Assembly: GCA_023391695.1 (NCBI GenBank)
Contig: JAEWAK010000045.1
Span: 62,001-126,000, forward strand
From: Bacillota bacterium
GTDB taxonomy: Bacteria; Bacillota; Clostridia; Lachnospirales; Lachnospiraceae
DNA: 64,000 nt
Reading direction: 5' to 3'
Shown in pieces: positions 1 through 7,689 of the stretch (position 1 is its first letter; the number at the start of each line of letters is the position of its first letter). The position numbers and the translations under genes were made by a program. A model generated the notes under the pieces. That model was not told where the DNA came from. It did not search any database and saw only the letters and a program-made list of their open reading frames with translations.

Positions 1-779
1 GTACCGCCTGATACAAAAATAAGTTTAATGCCCTCCGGGAAAGGAAGCTTTAATAAAATATTTCTGGAAAGCAGGTTCTCATAGGCATTTATCCCATGTT
101 TGATGTATTTTATGCCCGATATGATGTCACGGTACATGGAAGCCGTTTCGTATTTGTAGAAAGAGGCTGCTTCCTTCATTTTATTTTCCAGTTCCTGAAT
201 GAATAAATCCATATTTCCGCTATCCGATAACAGGTTCAAAAGGTTCGTTTTGTTTTCCGTAAAAGAGTCTTTATTCAGGGTAACCGGAAGCAGGTGGTAA
301 TCGATATCGTAGCTTTGGCCTTTCATCGAAATGGGATATATATTCTTAAGGGAATCCAGAATATCCATAAGTGTATAGCGGCTCCGGAAAGGACCAAAAG
401 AATCCTCCTCCCTTTCCGAAACTACGGTTAACGGGTTAAAGCCGTTATAATCAGCCACTTTAAGGTACACATACCTTTGTTCGTTTTTCATCTGGGCATT
501 AAAATAGGGCCGGATCGTTTTGATCAGTTCACATTCGAGCAGCCTTGCCTCTAAATGGGTGTCTGTGACTATGTATTCGATATCCCGGATAAAGCAGACC
601 ATTTTTTTAACCTTCTCCCATTTCGGTGTTTTCACGAAATAGGATTTTACCCTTTTTTTCAGGCATTTGCTTTTTCCGATATATATAATGGTGCCTTCCG
701 CATTATAAAATTTATATATGCCCGGAAGTTCCGGAATCCGATTCAGTTTTTCTTTTAAATGGTCAGCAATATTTGGCAA
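1..779 (-). CDS. UvrC-like GIY-YIG nuclease, C-terminus beyond the window
   Basis: The minus-strand frame stays open from a TTG at 779 to the window edge (259 codons visible). The N-terminus reads LPGIYKFYN...IIYIGKSKCLKKRV, the GIY-YIG catalytic domain as in UvrC, followed by EYIVTDTHLEARLLECELIK and FGPF, which match the start of UvrC. A later stretch around residues 185-215 (YKYETASMYRDII) resembles the UvrB-binding UVR motif. TTG is chosen because AAGGGTG lies just upstream and the ATG at 798 is in another frame that stops early. It may be a UvrC or a shorter Cho-like paralogue; the RNase H-like half is outside the window. Role inferred: 3' incision during nucleotide excision repair. Confidence 0.75.
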   Translation of the reverse strand, partial: MPNIADHLKEKLNRIPELPGIYKFYNAEGTIIYIGKSKCLKKRVKSYFVKTPKWEKVKKMVCFIRDIEYIVTDTHLEARLLECELIKTIRPYFNAQMKNEQRYVYLKVADYNGFNPLTVVSEREEDSFGPFRSRYTLMDILDSLKNIYPISMKGQSYDIDYHLLPVTLNKDSFTENKTNLLNLLSDSGNMDLFIQELENKMKEAASFYKYETASMYRDIISGIKYIKHGINAYENLLSRNILLKLPFPEGIKLIFVSGG

Positions 780-944
780 TTAATTCACCCTTTTCCATGT
801 TTTTTATTCTATTTTCCATAATTTATAAATTATTAATTATATATTATAATAAAATTCACACGAAGTTACAATATGGAAAATTTTGAAAAAGTATGTCAGG
901 GTGAAGTATACAGCCCTGTGCCTTGGGATTTTAACCTTACAAGT

Positions 945-1096
945 AAGTCCCCCGCTTCTTAGCAGTGTAAGCGGTGGGTTAGGGACTTAACTTTTCAGTC
1001 GGAGTTCATGCTAGTTCATGCTCCGACTGAAATACCTGCGTAGCAGGTATAAGGTTATGAGTAAGTAGCGTAGCGAATTGCTAATATCCGCTTTGA
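945..1096. repeat. Structured intergenic repeat, copy 1 (three hairpins)
   Basis: Three successive inverted repeats lie in a 460-bp gap: AAGTCCC...GGGACTT enclosing CCGCTT/AAGCGG (945-988), TCAGTCGGAG...CTCCGACTGA (995-1030), and ATACCTGC-gta-GCAGGTAT (1032-1050). A tail ending TCCGCTTTGA follows (to 1096), and a related segment GCAGCACAGCTGTGTAA occurs at about 1153-1170. The same modules recur at 34438-34570. The first hairpin resembles the ends of IS200/IS605-type elements, but no transposase is present. Otherwise no gene is seen in 780-1241. Confidence 0.5.
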
Positions 1097-1241
1097 CTGC
1101 GGTGCTGGAGGAAGATTACCACTGAAGTGATGGCCGGGGTTTACAGTGAAAAAGCAGCACAGCTGTGTAAAGAAAAAACATTACCTCAGATGGGGCCGGC
1201 ATCCTTTCTGTGAAAGGGAATTACGTTGAAAAGACCGTTTA

Positions 1242-3194
1242 TTAAAGTTGTCCGGTAAGGCTTCGGTACTCTTTCCAGACATTTTCGAACCAGTTATCCG
1301 GAGTGGGGATTTCACGTACGGGTATATATTCGGAAGTATAACGGTTACCGTCTTTCCGGGTAATTAATATCTTATTGGACTTTAAGAGGTGGCCGGGTTC
1401 AAAGGTATAGTTAAGATGGGTGTCAATGGGTTCGCCGCCTTCCTTTAAAACAAGTGCACAGCCTCTGGTTCCCTCCTCGACTGCTTTGTCCATGGCAGAA
1501 AGTACCGCAAGCTGTGTAATAAATATATCTCTGGTCTTAAGCAGTTCGGGAAGTTTTTTCGCACCGGAACACCCGGCTTTTTCAAAAAATGTTTCCAGTA
1601 CACTTTCCAGTTCCTTTTCCAGGATTTCAAATTTTTCTCGATCCCGGATGTGGGCTGCGAAAAGACTCATCTTTTTCTGCATTTCCTTTCTTTTATCATG
1701 GATAAAAGAAGAAGCTTCTGTTTTCGCAGGAATTGCACCCAGCTGCCGCAGTAATTCTTCCGTTTCATATATTGCCCTGGTTTCAAACTCCTCTGAAACA
1801 GTAATATGGGAAGAGGTGGTATAAGCAATATGCTGTGCCGCCCGCAGGGAGCCCACCTGGCCGGAATTCAGCGCACTTCCCCCGGGGCGTTGTACCCCAA
1901 AGGTCCCGGCTGTTTCTCCGGCGGCATAAAATCCCTTAATATTGGTTTCCCAATTGCTGTCCACTGCCAGTCCGCCGTTATGATGCTGTGCGCACACGGA
2001 TATTTCCAAAGGTTCCTTATATAGATCAATGCCGTGCTGCCGGTACAGTTCAATTGCCGGAGGATTCATTTTTTCCAGACGCCTGATGGGAGATGCCAGC
2101 AGGGCGTTTGAATTGGAGAGATAGTTTAGTGTTTCCTTTCCCAGTTTTCCAAAACCATTTGCCAGACAGGCGGGGTCACTGCGAAAATCCATAAACACCC
2201 TGTGTCCCAGCCGGTTAATTTCATGATGGACGATCATATCAATTTTAGAGGAAGTACGGATATTCACAGAGTGAAAAGGCCACTGATAACCTTTTAAAAA
2301 TACCATATCAAGAGCTTTATAGGGATCGTCAAAATAGTCGGGGAGGAATTCCCGTTCCCTCCCGTTACTGTCTACGGAAATATACTTTGGCAGGACCTGC
2401 TGATAGGTGCCCGAAACATTCCAACGGAATTTGGTGGATGCCAGCCCATACTGCCACTGGTCCAGATTAGCGCCCATTACCCCCGCCTCCAGGGCCATTC
2501 CGCTCATACCGGTCTGGCTTTTTGGATAAACGGAATCCGAATAACAGCCTGCCGGTCCGCCGGTTGCAAGAATTACCTGTCTGGTCCTTATTATGGTGAT
2601 TCCACCGGAAGGGATTTCCGGCTTATTTTTATTCAGGCAGACCAGTCCTTCGATATGATTCTCCCAGACCAGAAGTTTAAATACCATATAACCGTCTAAA
2701 ATCCGGATTCCTTTCTGCCTGACCGAGGCTTCGAGGCACTCGGTCATATATTTACTGGTCAGGGGGCCGGCGCTGGTTGCTCGCTGACGGGGATCATGAT
2801 CTGTTTTGTATCCGACATATTCGCCGTATTCGTTGGTAGGAAAGGGAACCCCAAGGTTTGCCAGTTTGATAAAGCAGCGGACGGAATTGGCAGCCTCCGC
2901 CAGTGCAGTGTCACCGTTGACACTGCCGCCGGCAAATAAATCCGCTGCCATCTGCCCGACGCTGTCCGCACCGTCGGAAGCCAGGGATAGTTTATAATAA
3001 GTCTGCTTGTCGCTTCCGGCATTGCGGCTGGTACCCATATTTATCCCTTCGGTGAGTATGGCAATATTTTTCCGCCCCAGGTCATAAAGCCAGTCTGCCG
3101 CATTGAAACCGGCACTGCCGCTGCCGATTACCGCCACATCCAGAGTGAGGACGGGAAACGGAATACCGTTAATATAAAAGGTTGTATCGCTCAT
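1242..3194 (-). CDS. FAD-dependent oxidoreductase, fumarate reductase/SDH flavoprotein-like
   Basis: The start at 3194 (MSDTTFY) is preferred over an in-frame ATG at 3287 because AGGAGG lies 8 nt upstream. The 650-residue protein opens with a Rossmann dinucleotide motif (VAVIGSGSAGFNAADWL, about residues 17-33). A second FAD-contacting block near the C-terminal third reads GFYAAGETAGTFGVQRPGGSALNSG, typical of the succinate dehydrogenase / fumarate reductase / APS reductase flavoprotein family. There is no signal peptide, flavin transferase site or heme motif, so it is cytoplasmic and soluble. It is the last gene of a minus-strand cluster with an SDR and an OYE-type reductase, so a reductive pathway on an organic substrate is inferred. 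The substrate cannot be read from sequence. Confidence 0.8.
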   Translation of the reverse strand: MSDTTFYINGIPFPVLTLDVAVIGSGSAGFNAADWLYDLGRKNIAILTEGINMGTSRNAGSDKQTYYKLSLASDGADSVGQMAADLFAGGSVNGDTALAEAANSVRCFIKLANLGVPFPTNEYGEYVGYKTDHDPRQRATSAGPLTSKYMTECLEASVRQKGIRILDGYMVFKLLVWENHIEGLVCLNKNKPEIPSGGITIIRTRQVILATGGPAGCYSDSVYPKSQTGMSGMALEAGVMGANLDQWQYGLASTKFRWNVSGTYQQVLPKYISVDSNGREREFLPDYFDDPYKALDMVFLKGYQWPFHSVNIRTSSKIDMIVHHEINRLGHRVFMDFRSDPACLANGFGKLGKETLNYLSNSNALLASPIRRLEKMNPPAIELYRQHGIDLYKEPLEISVCAQHHNGGLAVDSNWETNIKGFYAAGETAGTFGVQRPGGSALNSGQVGSLRAAQHIAYTTSSHITVSEEFETRAIYETEELLRQLGAIPAKTEASSFIHDKRKEMQKKMSLFAAHIRDREKFEILEKELESVLETFFEKAGCSGAKKLPELLKTRDIFITQLAVLSAMDKAVEEGTRGCALVLKEGGEPIDTHLNYTFEPGHLLKSNKILITRKDGNRYTSEYIPVREIPTPDNWFENVWKEYRSLTGQL

Positions 3195-3379
3195 TATTAA
3201 TCCTCCTAGTCGCATTTTGGGATGGACTTTTTTGACCGGAGAAAACACTGCGCATTGAGTTTCTCCGGTTCGCGTGCGCCTTCGCACTTATATAGAAATT
3301 TCATAAGTCGGAAAAATATACCTTACGTTCTTTCCAGTTCATAAAACACTGGTATTACTCACTTTGCATTTTACGTCAA

Positions 3380-4156
3380 TCATAGGCGACGGATATGGAA
3401 TCCACCGTCTGCGTCCAGGACCTGGCCGGTTGCAAAATCCAGCAGGCCGCTTTCAACAGCAAGGACGCAGTCGGCAACATCTTTTGGCTGTCCAAACCGG
3501 CGTATTGGGGTGATGCCTTCTGAAATAAGTTTTTCGTATTTCTCTTTCACTCCTGCCGTCATATCGGTCATAATGATTCCCGGACGGATCTCAAATACCG
3601 GGATACCGTATTCGGCCAGTCTGTCGGCAAACAGGGAGGTCACCATGGATACTCCGGCTTTGCTTATACAGTACTCGCCCCGGTTCACAGAGGAGGTATA
3701 GGAAGAGATAGAGGCAATGTTGACAAGCCGGGGGGTATAATCTTCCAGGCCGCGGTTCTTCATGGCAATCATGGCATTGGAAGCACCCTGGCACATAAAA
3801 AAGGTTCCCTTTAAATTAATATCCATGACGAAATCATAATTTTCTTCCGTTGTTTCCAGGATATCCAGCCGTTTCTGGGGTGCCGTTCCCGCATTATTCA
3901 CATGGAGGTCCAGGCGTCCGTACCGCTCACAGATAGTCTCTATAAAATGAAGCCGGTCCTCCTTTTGGCTGATGTCACATTTGATATAACAGACCTCTGT
4001 GCCGGATGACTTAAGTCCTGCAATTAAGGATTCCGTTTCCTTATCTTCGACTGTCCCGGACAGAATGACCCGGTAGCCTTTATTTGCCAGTCTGGCGGCT
4101 ATTGCCAGGCCGATACCCCTGCGGGAACCGGTGACTGATGCTACTTTTTGTACCAT
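3380..4156 (-). CDS. SDR-family oxidoreductase, FabG-like
   Basis: Classical short-chain dehydrogenase of 258 residues. It has the NAD(P) motif TGSRRGIGLAIA near the N-terminus, the NNAG motif (VNNAGTAP), a Ser-Tyr-Lys active site (NIASISS...YCISK) and a C-terminal DADGG typical of 3-ketoacyl reductase-like members. The start at 4156 (MVQKVASV) is chosen because AAGGAG sits upstream of it; an ATG 33 nt earlier lies before that RBS. It sits between the OYE-type gene and the flavoprotein on the same strand. A 161-bp MITE separates it from the upstream gene, which may split or modulate the operon. It probably interconverts a hydroxyl and a keto group on the same unknown substrate. Confidence 0.85.
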   Translation of the reverse strand: MVQKVASVTGSRRGIGLAIAARLANKGYRVILSGTVEDKETESLIAGLKSSGTEVCYIKCDISQKEDRLHFIETICERYGRLDLHVNNAGTAPQKRLDILETTEENYDFVMDINLKGTFFMCQGASNAMIAMKNRGLEDYTPRLVNIASISSYTSSVNRGEYCISKAGVSMVTSLFADRLAEYGIPVFEIRPGIIMTDMTAGVKEKYEKLISEGITPIRRFGQPKDVADCVLAVESGLLDFATGQVLDADGGFHIRRL

Positions 4157-4200
4157 TTTCGTATTCTCCTTTATATAAAAGACACTCATAAACGTTATTA

Positions 4201-4361
4201 GTACAACATTGCGTAAATATCACTTAATTCAGCATCCGCTATTTACATTGATGCCGCGTTGTCGCAGGTAGGCGTAGGAGCCGCTACGCCTCAATCCTCC
4301 GCCTTGCCTCATCGCAAATATCAGGCACTGAATATTAAGCGATAATTATGCAATGCTGTAC
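4201..4361. mobile_element. MITE with about 33-bp terminal inverted repeats and TA target duplication
   Basis: The left end GTACAACATTGCGTAAATAT and the right end read inward GTACAGCATTGCATAATTAT match with few differences and remain similar for about 33 bp, to ...CTTAAT..TCAG. TA flanks both sides (4199-4200 and 4362-4363), as expected for IS630/Tc1-mariner-type insertion. The interior has a GGCGTAG...CTACGCC hairpin and no coding capacity. The right TA is part of the TAG stop codon of the upstream OYE-type gene. Confidence 0.75.
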
Positions 4362-5722
4362 TAGTCAATGGATATTTTGTGTGTTATATCCTCCGCATTA
4401 TTAAGTACATCCCGTTTATAAATCGGCAGATACATTTCCCTGTCGCGGATAACACAGCCGGCTACACTTCCTGCCCGCATCAGCTGGGAGCATTTGCTGC
4501 AGGTAGTACAGCATTTTCCGGGCTCCAGGGACCCTGTTCCCAGGATATCTCCGGCAAATTCCGGATAGGCAAAGGCCTCCCGCCCGAAACCTGCTATGTC
4601 GGTCTGGCCGCTTTCTATCATGCCGGCCGCCAAATTTACGGAAAACTGCCGTAAGTAGGAGGTACCGGAACTGATAACGGTAAGTTCCGGAAGGGACTGC
4701 TTTATCTCACCGATGCAGTTGCACATTCTTGCGACACTCTCCAGAGGATGTTCGTCCGGCTCGTAAGGTCCGGAGTCGTAAGGGCGGTTCACATGAGGAT
4801 TAAAGTAGGGGTTTCCGGTAGTAAAATTAAGCAGCCGGATATCCAATTCCTTAAAGAGGAGTTCTGCCAGCCGGCCAGGCTCGGTCATGTCCGGAGTCCT
4901 GCCGCTGTCTTTTGATACCCCCCAGCCCCAGGGGTAAGGGAGTCCGTCATAGAGGTTCATGCGGGAGGTGATTATAAAGGAGGAGGGAACCGCTGATTTT
5001 GCAGCAGACACGGCTTCTCGCAGAAGACGCGTACGGTTCATGAAACTTCCTCCGTATAAACCGGGCCGGTCAAAGGCAGAAAACAGTTCTGATATCAGAT
5101 ACCGGTGGCAGGCCTTTATATCCACGCCGTCAAATCCGGCTTTTAAGGCCAGTCTTGCGGAAGCGGCATATTGTTCGGTAAGGGCTTTAAGATAATCATC
5201 GGACACAACACTGGATTCCCCGATTGCCTGTTTTTCTTCCAGCGGGGGATTGTGGTATGCAATCAGGGGCGTCGGAATGCCGTCAGGTTTTGAGTACCTT
5301 CCGGAATGGGTCGCCTGCATGATCAGGAGCGGTTCAAAACCGTTTTCCTTAAGGGAGGTTTCCCGGATGCTTTCCACCATGGATTTGAAGGCATCCAGGT
5401 TTTTTTCGGTAAGCATAAGCTGGCGGGGATTGGCCCGTCCTTCCGGAACTACTGCAACAGCTTCCGCCCAGATAAGTCCTGCTCCGCTTTGTGCGAAACG
5501 CCGGTAACGGCGGAAGGTAAGTGTGTCAGGGCTGCCTTCCGCAGTCCCGTCACAGCCTTCCATGGGCTGGATTGCCAGCCGGTTATGTACTTTGCAGCCG
5601 TTAATATAGAGGGGCTGCTTTAACAGCTCCCAGTGGACGGAAAGAGGAAGTTTTATTTTTAATTCTTCTGCTTTTTCTTTTACGGCCGCCAGTGATGCGT
5701 AATGGAATTTTTCATGCTGCAT
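4361..5722 (-). CDS. NADH:flavin oxidoreductase, Old Yellow Enzyme family with Fe-S cysteines
   Basis: TIM-barrel flavin oxidoreductase of 453 residues. Visible signatures are an FMN-barrel start (HNRLAIQPMEGCDG), the substrate-site block THSGRYSKPDG, and a C-terminal cluster CTTCSKC followed by Cys after 11 residues, which resembles the 4Fe-4S ligand set of 2,4-dienoyl-CoA reductase-type enzymes. The C-terminal NAD(P)/FAD domain of FadH is absent, so this is a stand-alone barrel. The start at 5722 (MQHEKFH) has AGAAGGTG just upstream. It is the first gene of the minus-strand redox cluster. Its stop codon TAG overlaps the target duplication of the downstream MITE. It likely reduces an activated C=C bond of an organic substrate, which is unknown. 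Confidence 0.82.
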   Translation of the reverse strand: MQHEKFHYASLAAVKEKAEELKIKLPLSVHWELLKQPLYINGCKVHNRLAIQPMEGCDGTAEGSPDTLTFRRYRRFAQSGAGLIWAEAVAVVPEGRANPRQLMLTEKNLDAFKSMVESIRETSLKENGFEPLLIMQATHSGRYSKPDGIPTPLIAYHNPPLEEKQAIGESSVVSDDYLKALTEQYAASARLALKAGFDGVDIKACHRYLISELFSAFDRPGLYGGSFMNRTRLLREAVSAAKSAVPSSFIITSRMNLYDGLPYPWGWGVSKDSGRTPDMTEPGRLAELLFKELDIRLLNFTTGNPYFNPHVNRPYDSGPYEPDEHPLESVARMCNCIGEIKQSLPELTVISSGTSYLRQFSVNLAAGMIESGQTDIAGFGREAFAYPEFAGDILGTGSLEPGKCCTTCSKCSQLMRAGSVAGCVIRDREMYLPIYKRDVLNNAEDITHKISID

Positions 5723-5962
5723 AGAATCACCTTCTTTCATTTTTTAATACATCTTATGTAATTTCAGTTCTTGAGATATCTCATTCATGGCCGAATGAGG
5801 ATGGTAAAACAATTAATGAAAACGAAACAGCTTTTTTTAAAATAAAAACAGCTGCGGTTTGTTTCGTAATATTCCGTTATTCCTATTATAGCCTGTATAG
5901 AAGACGGAAACAGCCGGATATCCTGCACAAAAACATGCGTTTTTTGCGCAGGAACTTATTTT

Positions 5963-5978
5963 AATGTCCCGGGACATT
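5963..5978. promoter_or_regulatory. Perfect 16-bp palindrome AATGTCCCGGGACATT
   Basis: It lies in the 340-bp divergent gap between the OYE-type gene and the isomerase-like gene. The sequence is a perfect self-complementary 16-mer, about 85 bp upstream of the plus-strand start codon and just before an AT-rich TATGATAAAAT stretch that could hold a -10. This fits an operator for a dimeric repressor. The binding protein is unknown; the neighbouring AraC regulator would not be expected to favour such a palindrome. Confidence 0.45.
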
Positions 5979-6062
5979 TAATTATGATAAAATAATAGCA
6001 GTGAAATAAAAAGGCTGTGAGAGTTTTCGGGAGCACTATATACTAAAAAAGGAGGAGATAGT

Positions 6063-6809
6063 ATGACAGGATTAACATCCGTAACTTTCCGGGGATTGAA
6101 GGCGGAGACAATAGTGAAGCTGGCGGCAGAAGCCGGTATGGACGGTATCGAGTGGGGAGGAGATATCCATGTACCGGCAGGAGACAGGGCGGCGGCCAGG
6201 CATGCTGCCGGCCTGACCGGGTCGGTAGGATTAAAAGCCTTATCCTATGGCAGCTATTACCGGTTAAACGAGGGACAGGACTTTTCTTTGGTGCTGGAAA
6301 CGGCTTATGAACTGGGAGCCCCCAATATACGTATCTGGGCAGGTTCCGTTTCTCCGGAAGCAGCTATGGAAGAAGATTATCTCAAGGCGGCCCGGGAACT
6401 GGACTTTATCTGTTCCCAGGCACAAAAACACGGAATTACCGTGAGCCTGGAATATCACCGGGGAACACTTACGGAGACGGCCGAAAGCACCTTAAAGCTG
6501 ATCCAGCTGGTACATAGCAAAAATCTCCGGAGTTACTGGCAGCCGAATCCGGATATCACCCACCGTAAAAATTGTGAAGAACTGCTGATGGTAAGGCCGT
6601 ATCTTTCCCATATCCATACATTCCATTGGAAGGGCGGCAATGTCCGGTATCCTTTGGCAGAAGGCCGTTTGGAATGGCTGGATTACCTGCGCCTGGCAGA
6701 CCTGGATCCGAATAAAAGTGCCTATATCCTGGAGTTTGTCAAAGACGACAGTATCCAAAATTTTATGGAAGATGCTGCGGAATTGAAAAAATGTCTTTCT
6801 GAGCTTTAA
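6063..6809 (+). CDS. Sugar phosphate isomerase/epimerase-like (AP endonuclease family 2 fold)
   Basis: This 248-residue protein has the xylose isomerase-like TIM-barrel pattern of the IolE/YcjR type. Signs are GMDGIEWGGDIHVP near the N-terminus, LEYHRGTLTET in the middle (Glu and His as likely metal ligands), WQPNPDI, HIHTFHWKGG, and YILEFVKDD at the C-terminus. GGAGGAG precedes the ATG. It is transcribed away from the OYE/SDR/flavoprotein cluster and converges with an AraC regulator gene, overlapping its 3' end by 47 bp. It probably isomerises or epimerises a small sugar or polyol, with a divalent metal; the substrate is not determinable. Family confidence is good, function low. Confidence 0.75.
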   Translation: MTGLTSVTFRGLKAETIVKLAAEAGMDGIEWGGDIHVPAGDRAAARHAAGLTGSVGLKALSYGSYYRLNEGQDFSLVLETAYELGAPNIRIWAGSVSPEAAMEEDYLKAARELDFICSQAQKHGITVSLEYHRGTLTETAESTLKLIQLVHSKNLRSYWQPNPDITHRKNCEELLMVRPYLSHIHTFHWKGGNVRYPLAEGRLEWLDYLRLADLDPNKSAYILEFVKDDSIQNFMEDAAELKKCLSEL

Positions 6810-7638
6810 ATTTCTTTCTGTATTGCAGGGGGGAACAGCCCTGGTTTTCCCTGAAGGTCCGGATGAAATGATCCGTATTCTGATAGCCGGAGGAAAAGCA
6901 AACCTCGGTTATGGGAAGGTCCGTATAGCTTAACAGCTTCCTGGCCTCATTGATACGGTATAAAGTAAGATATTCTTTAAACCCATAACCGGTCAGCTCT
7001 TTAAACACCCGGGATAAATAATACTGGCTGATAAAATATTTTTTCGCCAATTCTTCCAGAGTAATTTTATTCCTGTAGTTCCCGGCAATATCCTGCTGTA
7101 CCTGCAGTACGATCTGGGCGGTCTGGGTATCCTTCTGTCCCGGAAAAACAGAAGGGTTGTCCCGGTACAGCAAAAGCAGAATCTCCGCCGTAAACATTGC
7201 TGTCCTTGTCTCCCAGAAGGCTTTTTTCTGTTCACATTCCAGCACGGCTTTTTCAAAACACAGGGAAAGCTTGGCCGCCAGTTCAGGCCCAAGGGGGATT
7301 ACGTGGTTAAATTTTTCCGGCCTCTGCATCAGCAGTGAAAGCAATATGGGTTCAGGAACCATAAGCAGACTTAAATCCGTAGAGATGGTCAGCACATACC
7401 GGCTGTAGGGAACAGCTTTAATATTCAGTTCGTGCTGTTCCAGATCACTGATTACAATAAGGGAATCGGTTTCTGCAATATGATTGACGTCATTGATTTT
7501 AAATTCTGCCATACCTTCCCTAACCAATATCAGTTCATGGTAACAGTGAAAATGATGTCCCAGTCTGCCCCGTTCCAGGCTTTTCTCAAAATAGGCATTT
7601 ACGGATTCCGAAGCCTTTAATTCATTAATTTCATTCAT
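6763..7638 (-). CDS. AraC-family transcriptional regulator with cupin sensor
   Basis: 291 residues. The N-terminal half (about 1-140) reads like an AraC-type cupin ligand-binding domain (HHFHCYHELILVREG, the cupin histidine motif). The C-terminal 100 residues carry two helix-turn-helix motifs (LEELAKKYFISQYYLSRVFKELTGYGFKEY and the second block ITEVCFSSGYQNTDHFIRTFRENQGCSPLQYRKK). GGAGG precedes the ATG. Its 3' end overlaps the convergent isomerase gene by 47 bp, so the two transcripts are antisense at their ends. It likely senses a sugar-like molecule and controls nearby sugar genes. Confidence 0.88.
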   Translation of the reverse strand: MNEINELKASESVNAYFEKSLERGRLGHHFHCYHELILVREGMAEFKINDVNHIAETDSLIVISDLEQHELNIKAVPYSRYVLTISTDLSLLMVPEPILLSLLMQRPEKFNHVIPLGPELAAKLSLCFEKAVLECEQKKAFWETRTAMFTAEILLLLYRDNPSVFPGQKDTQTAQIVLQVQQDIAGNYRNKITLEELAKKYFISQYYLSRVFKELTGYGFKEYLTLYRINEARKLLSYTDLPITEVCFSSGYQNTDHFIRTFRENQGCSPLQYRKKFKAQKDIFSIPQHLP

Positions 7639-7689
7639 ATTCTATCCTCCAGGTTAAGAGAAAGAGTGCCTGCAATCTTTCTACACACC

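Noticed and set aside
945..1096. A TnpB guide RNA (omega RNA)
   Set aside because: The hairpin resembles IS605 right ends, but no tnpA or tnpB coding remnant is adjacent.
1242..5722. A bile-acid-type (bai-like) operon
   Set aside because: OYE, SDR and flavoprotein types occur in bai operons, but no CoA ligase, CoA transferase or dehydratase is present. The evidence is too weak.
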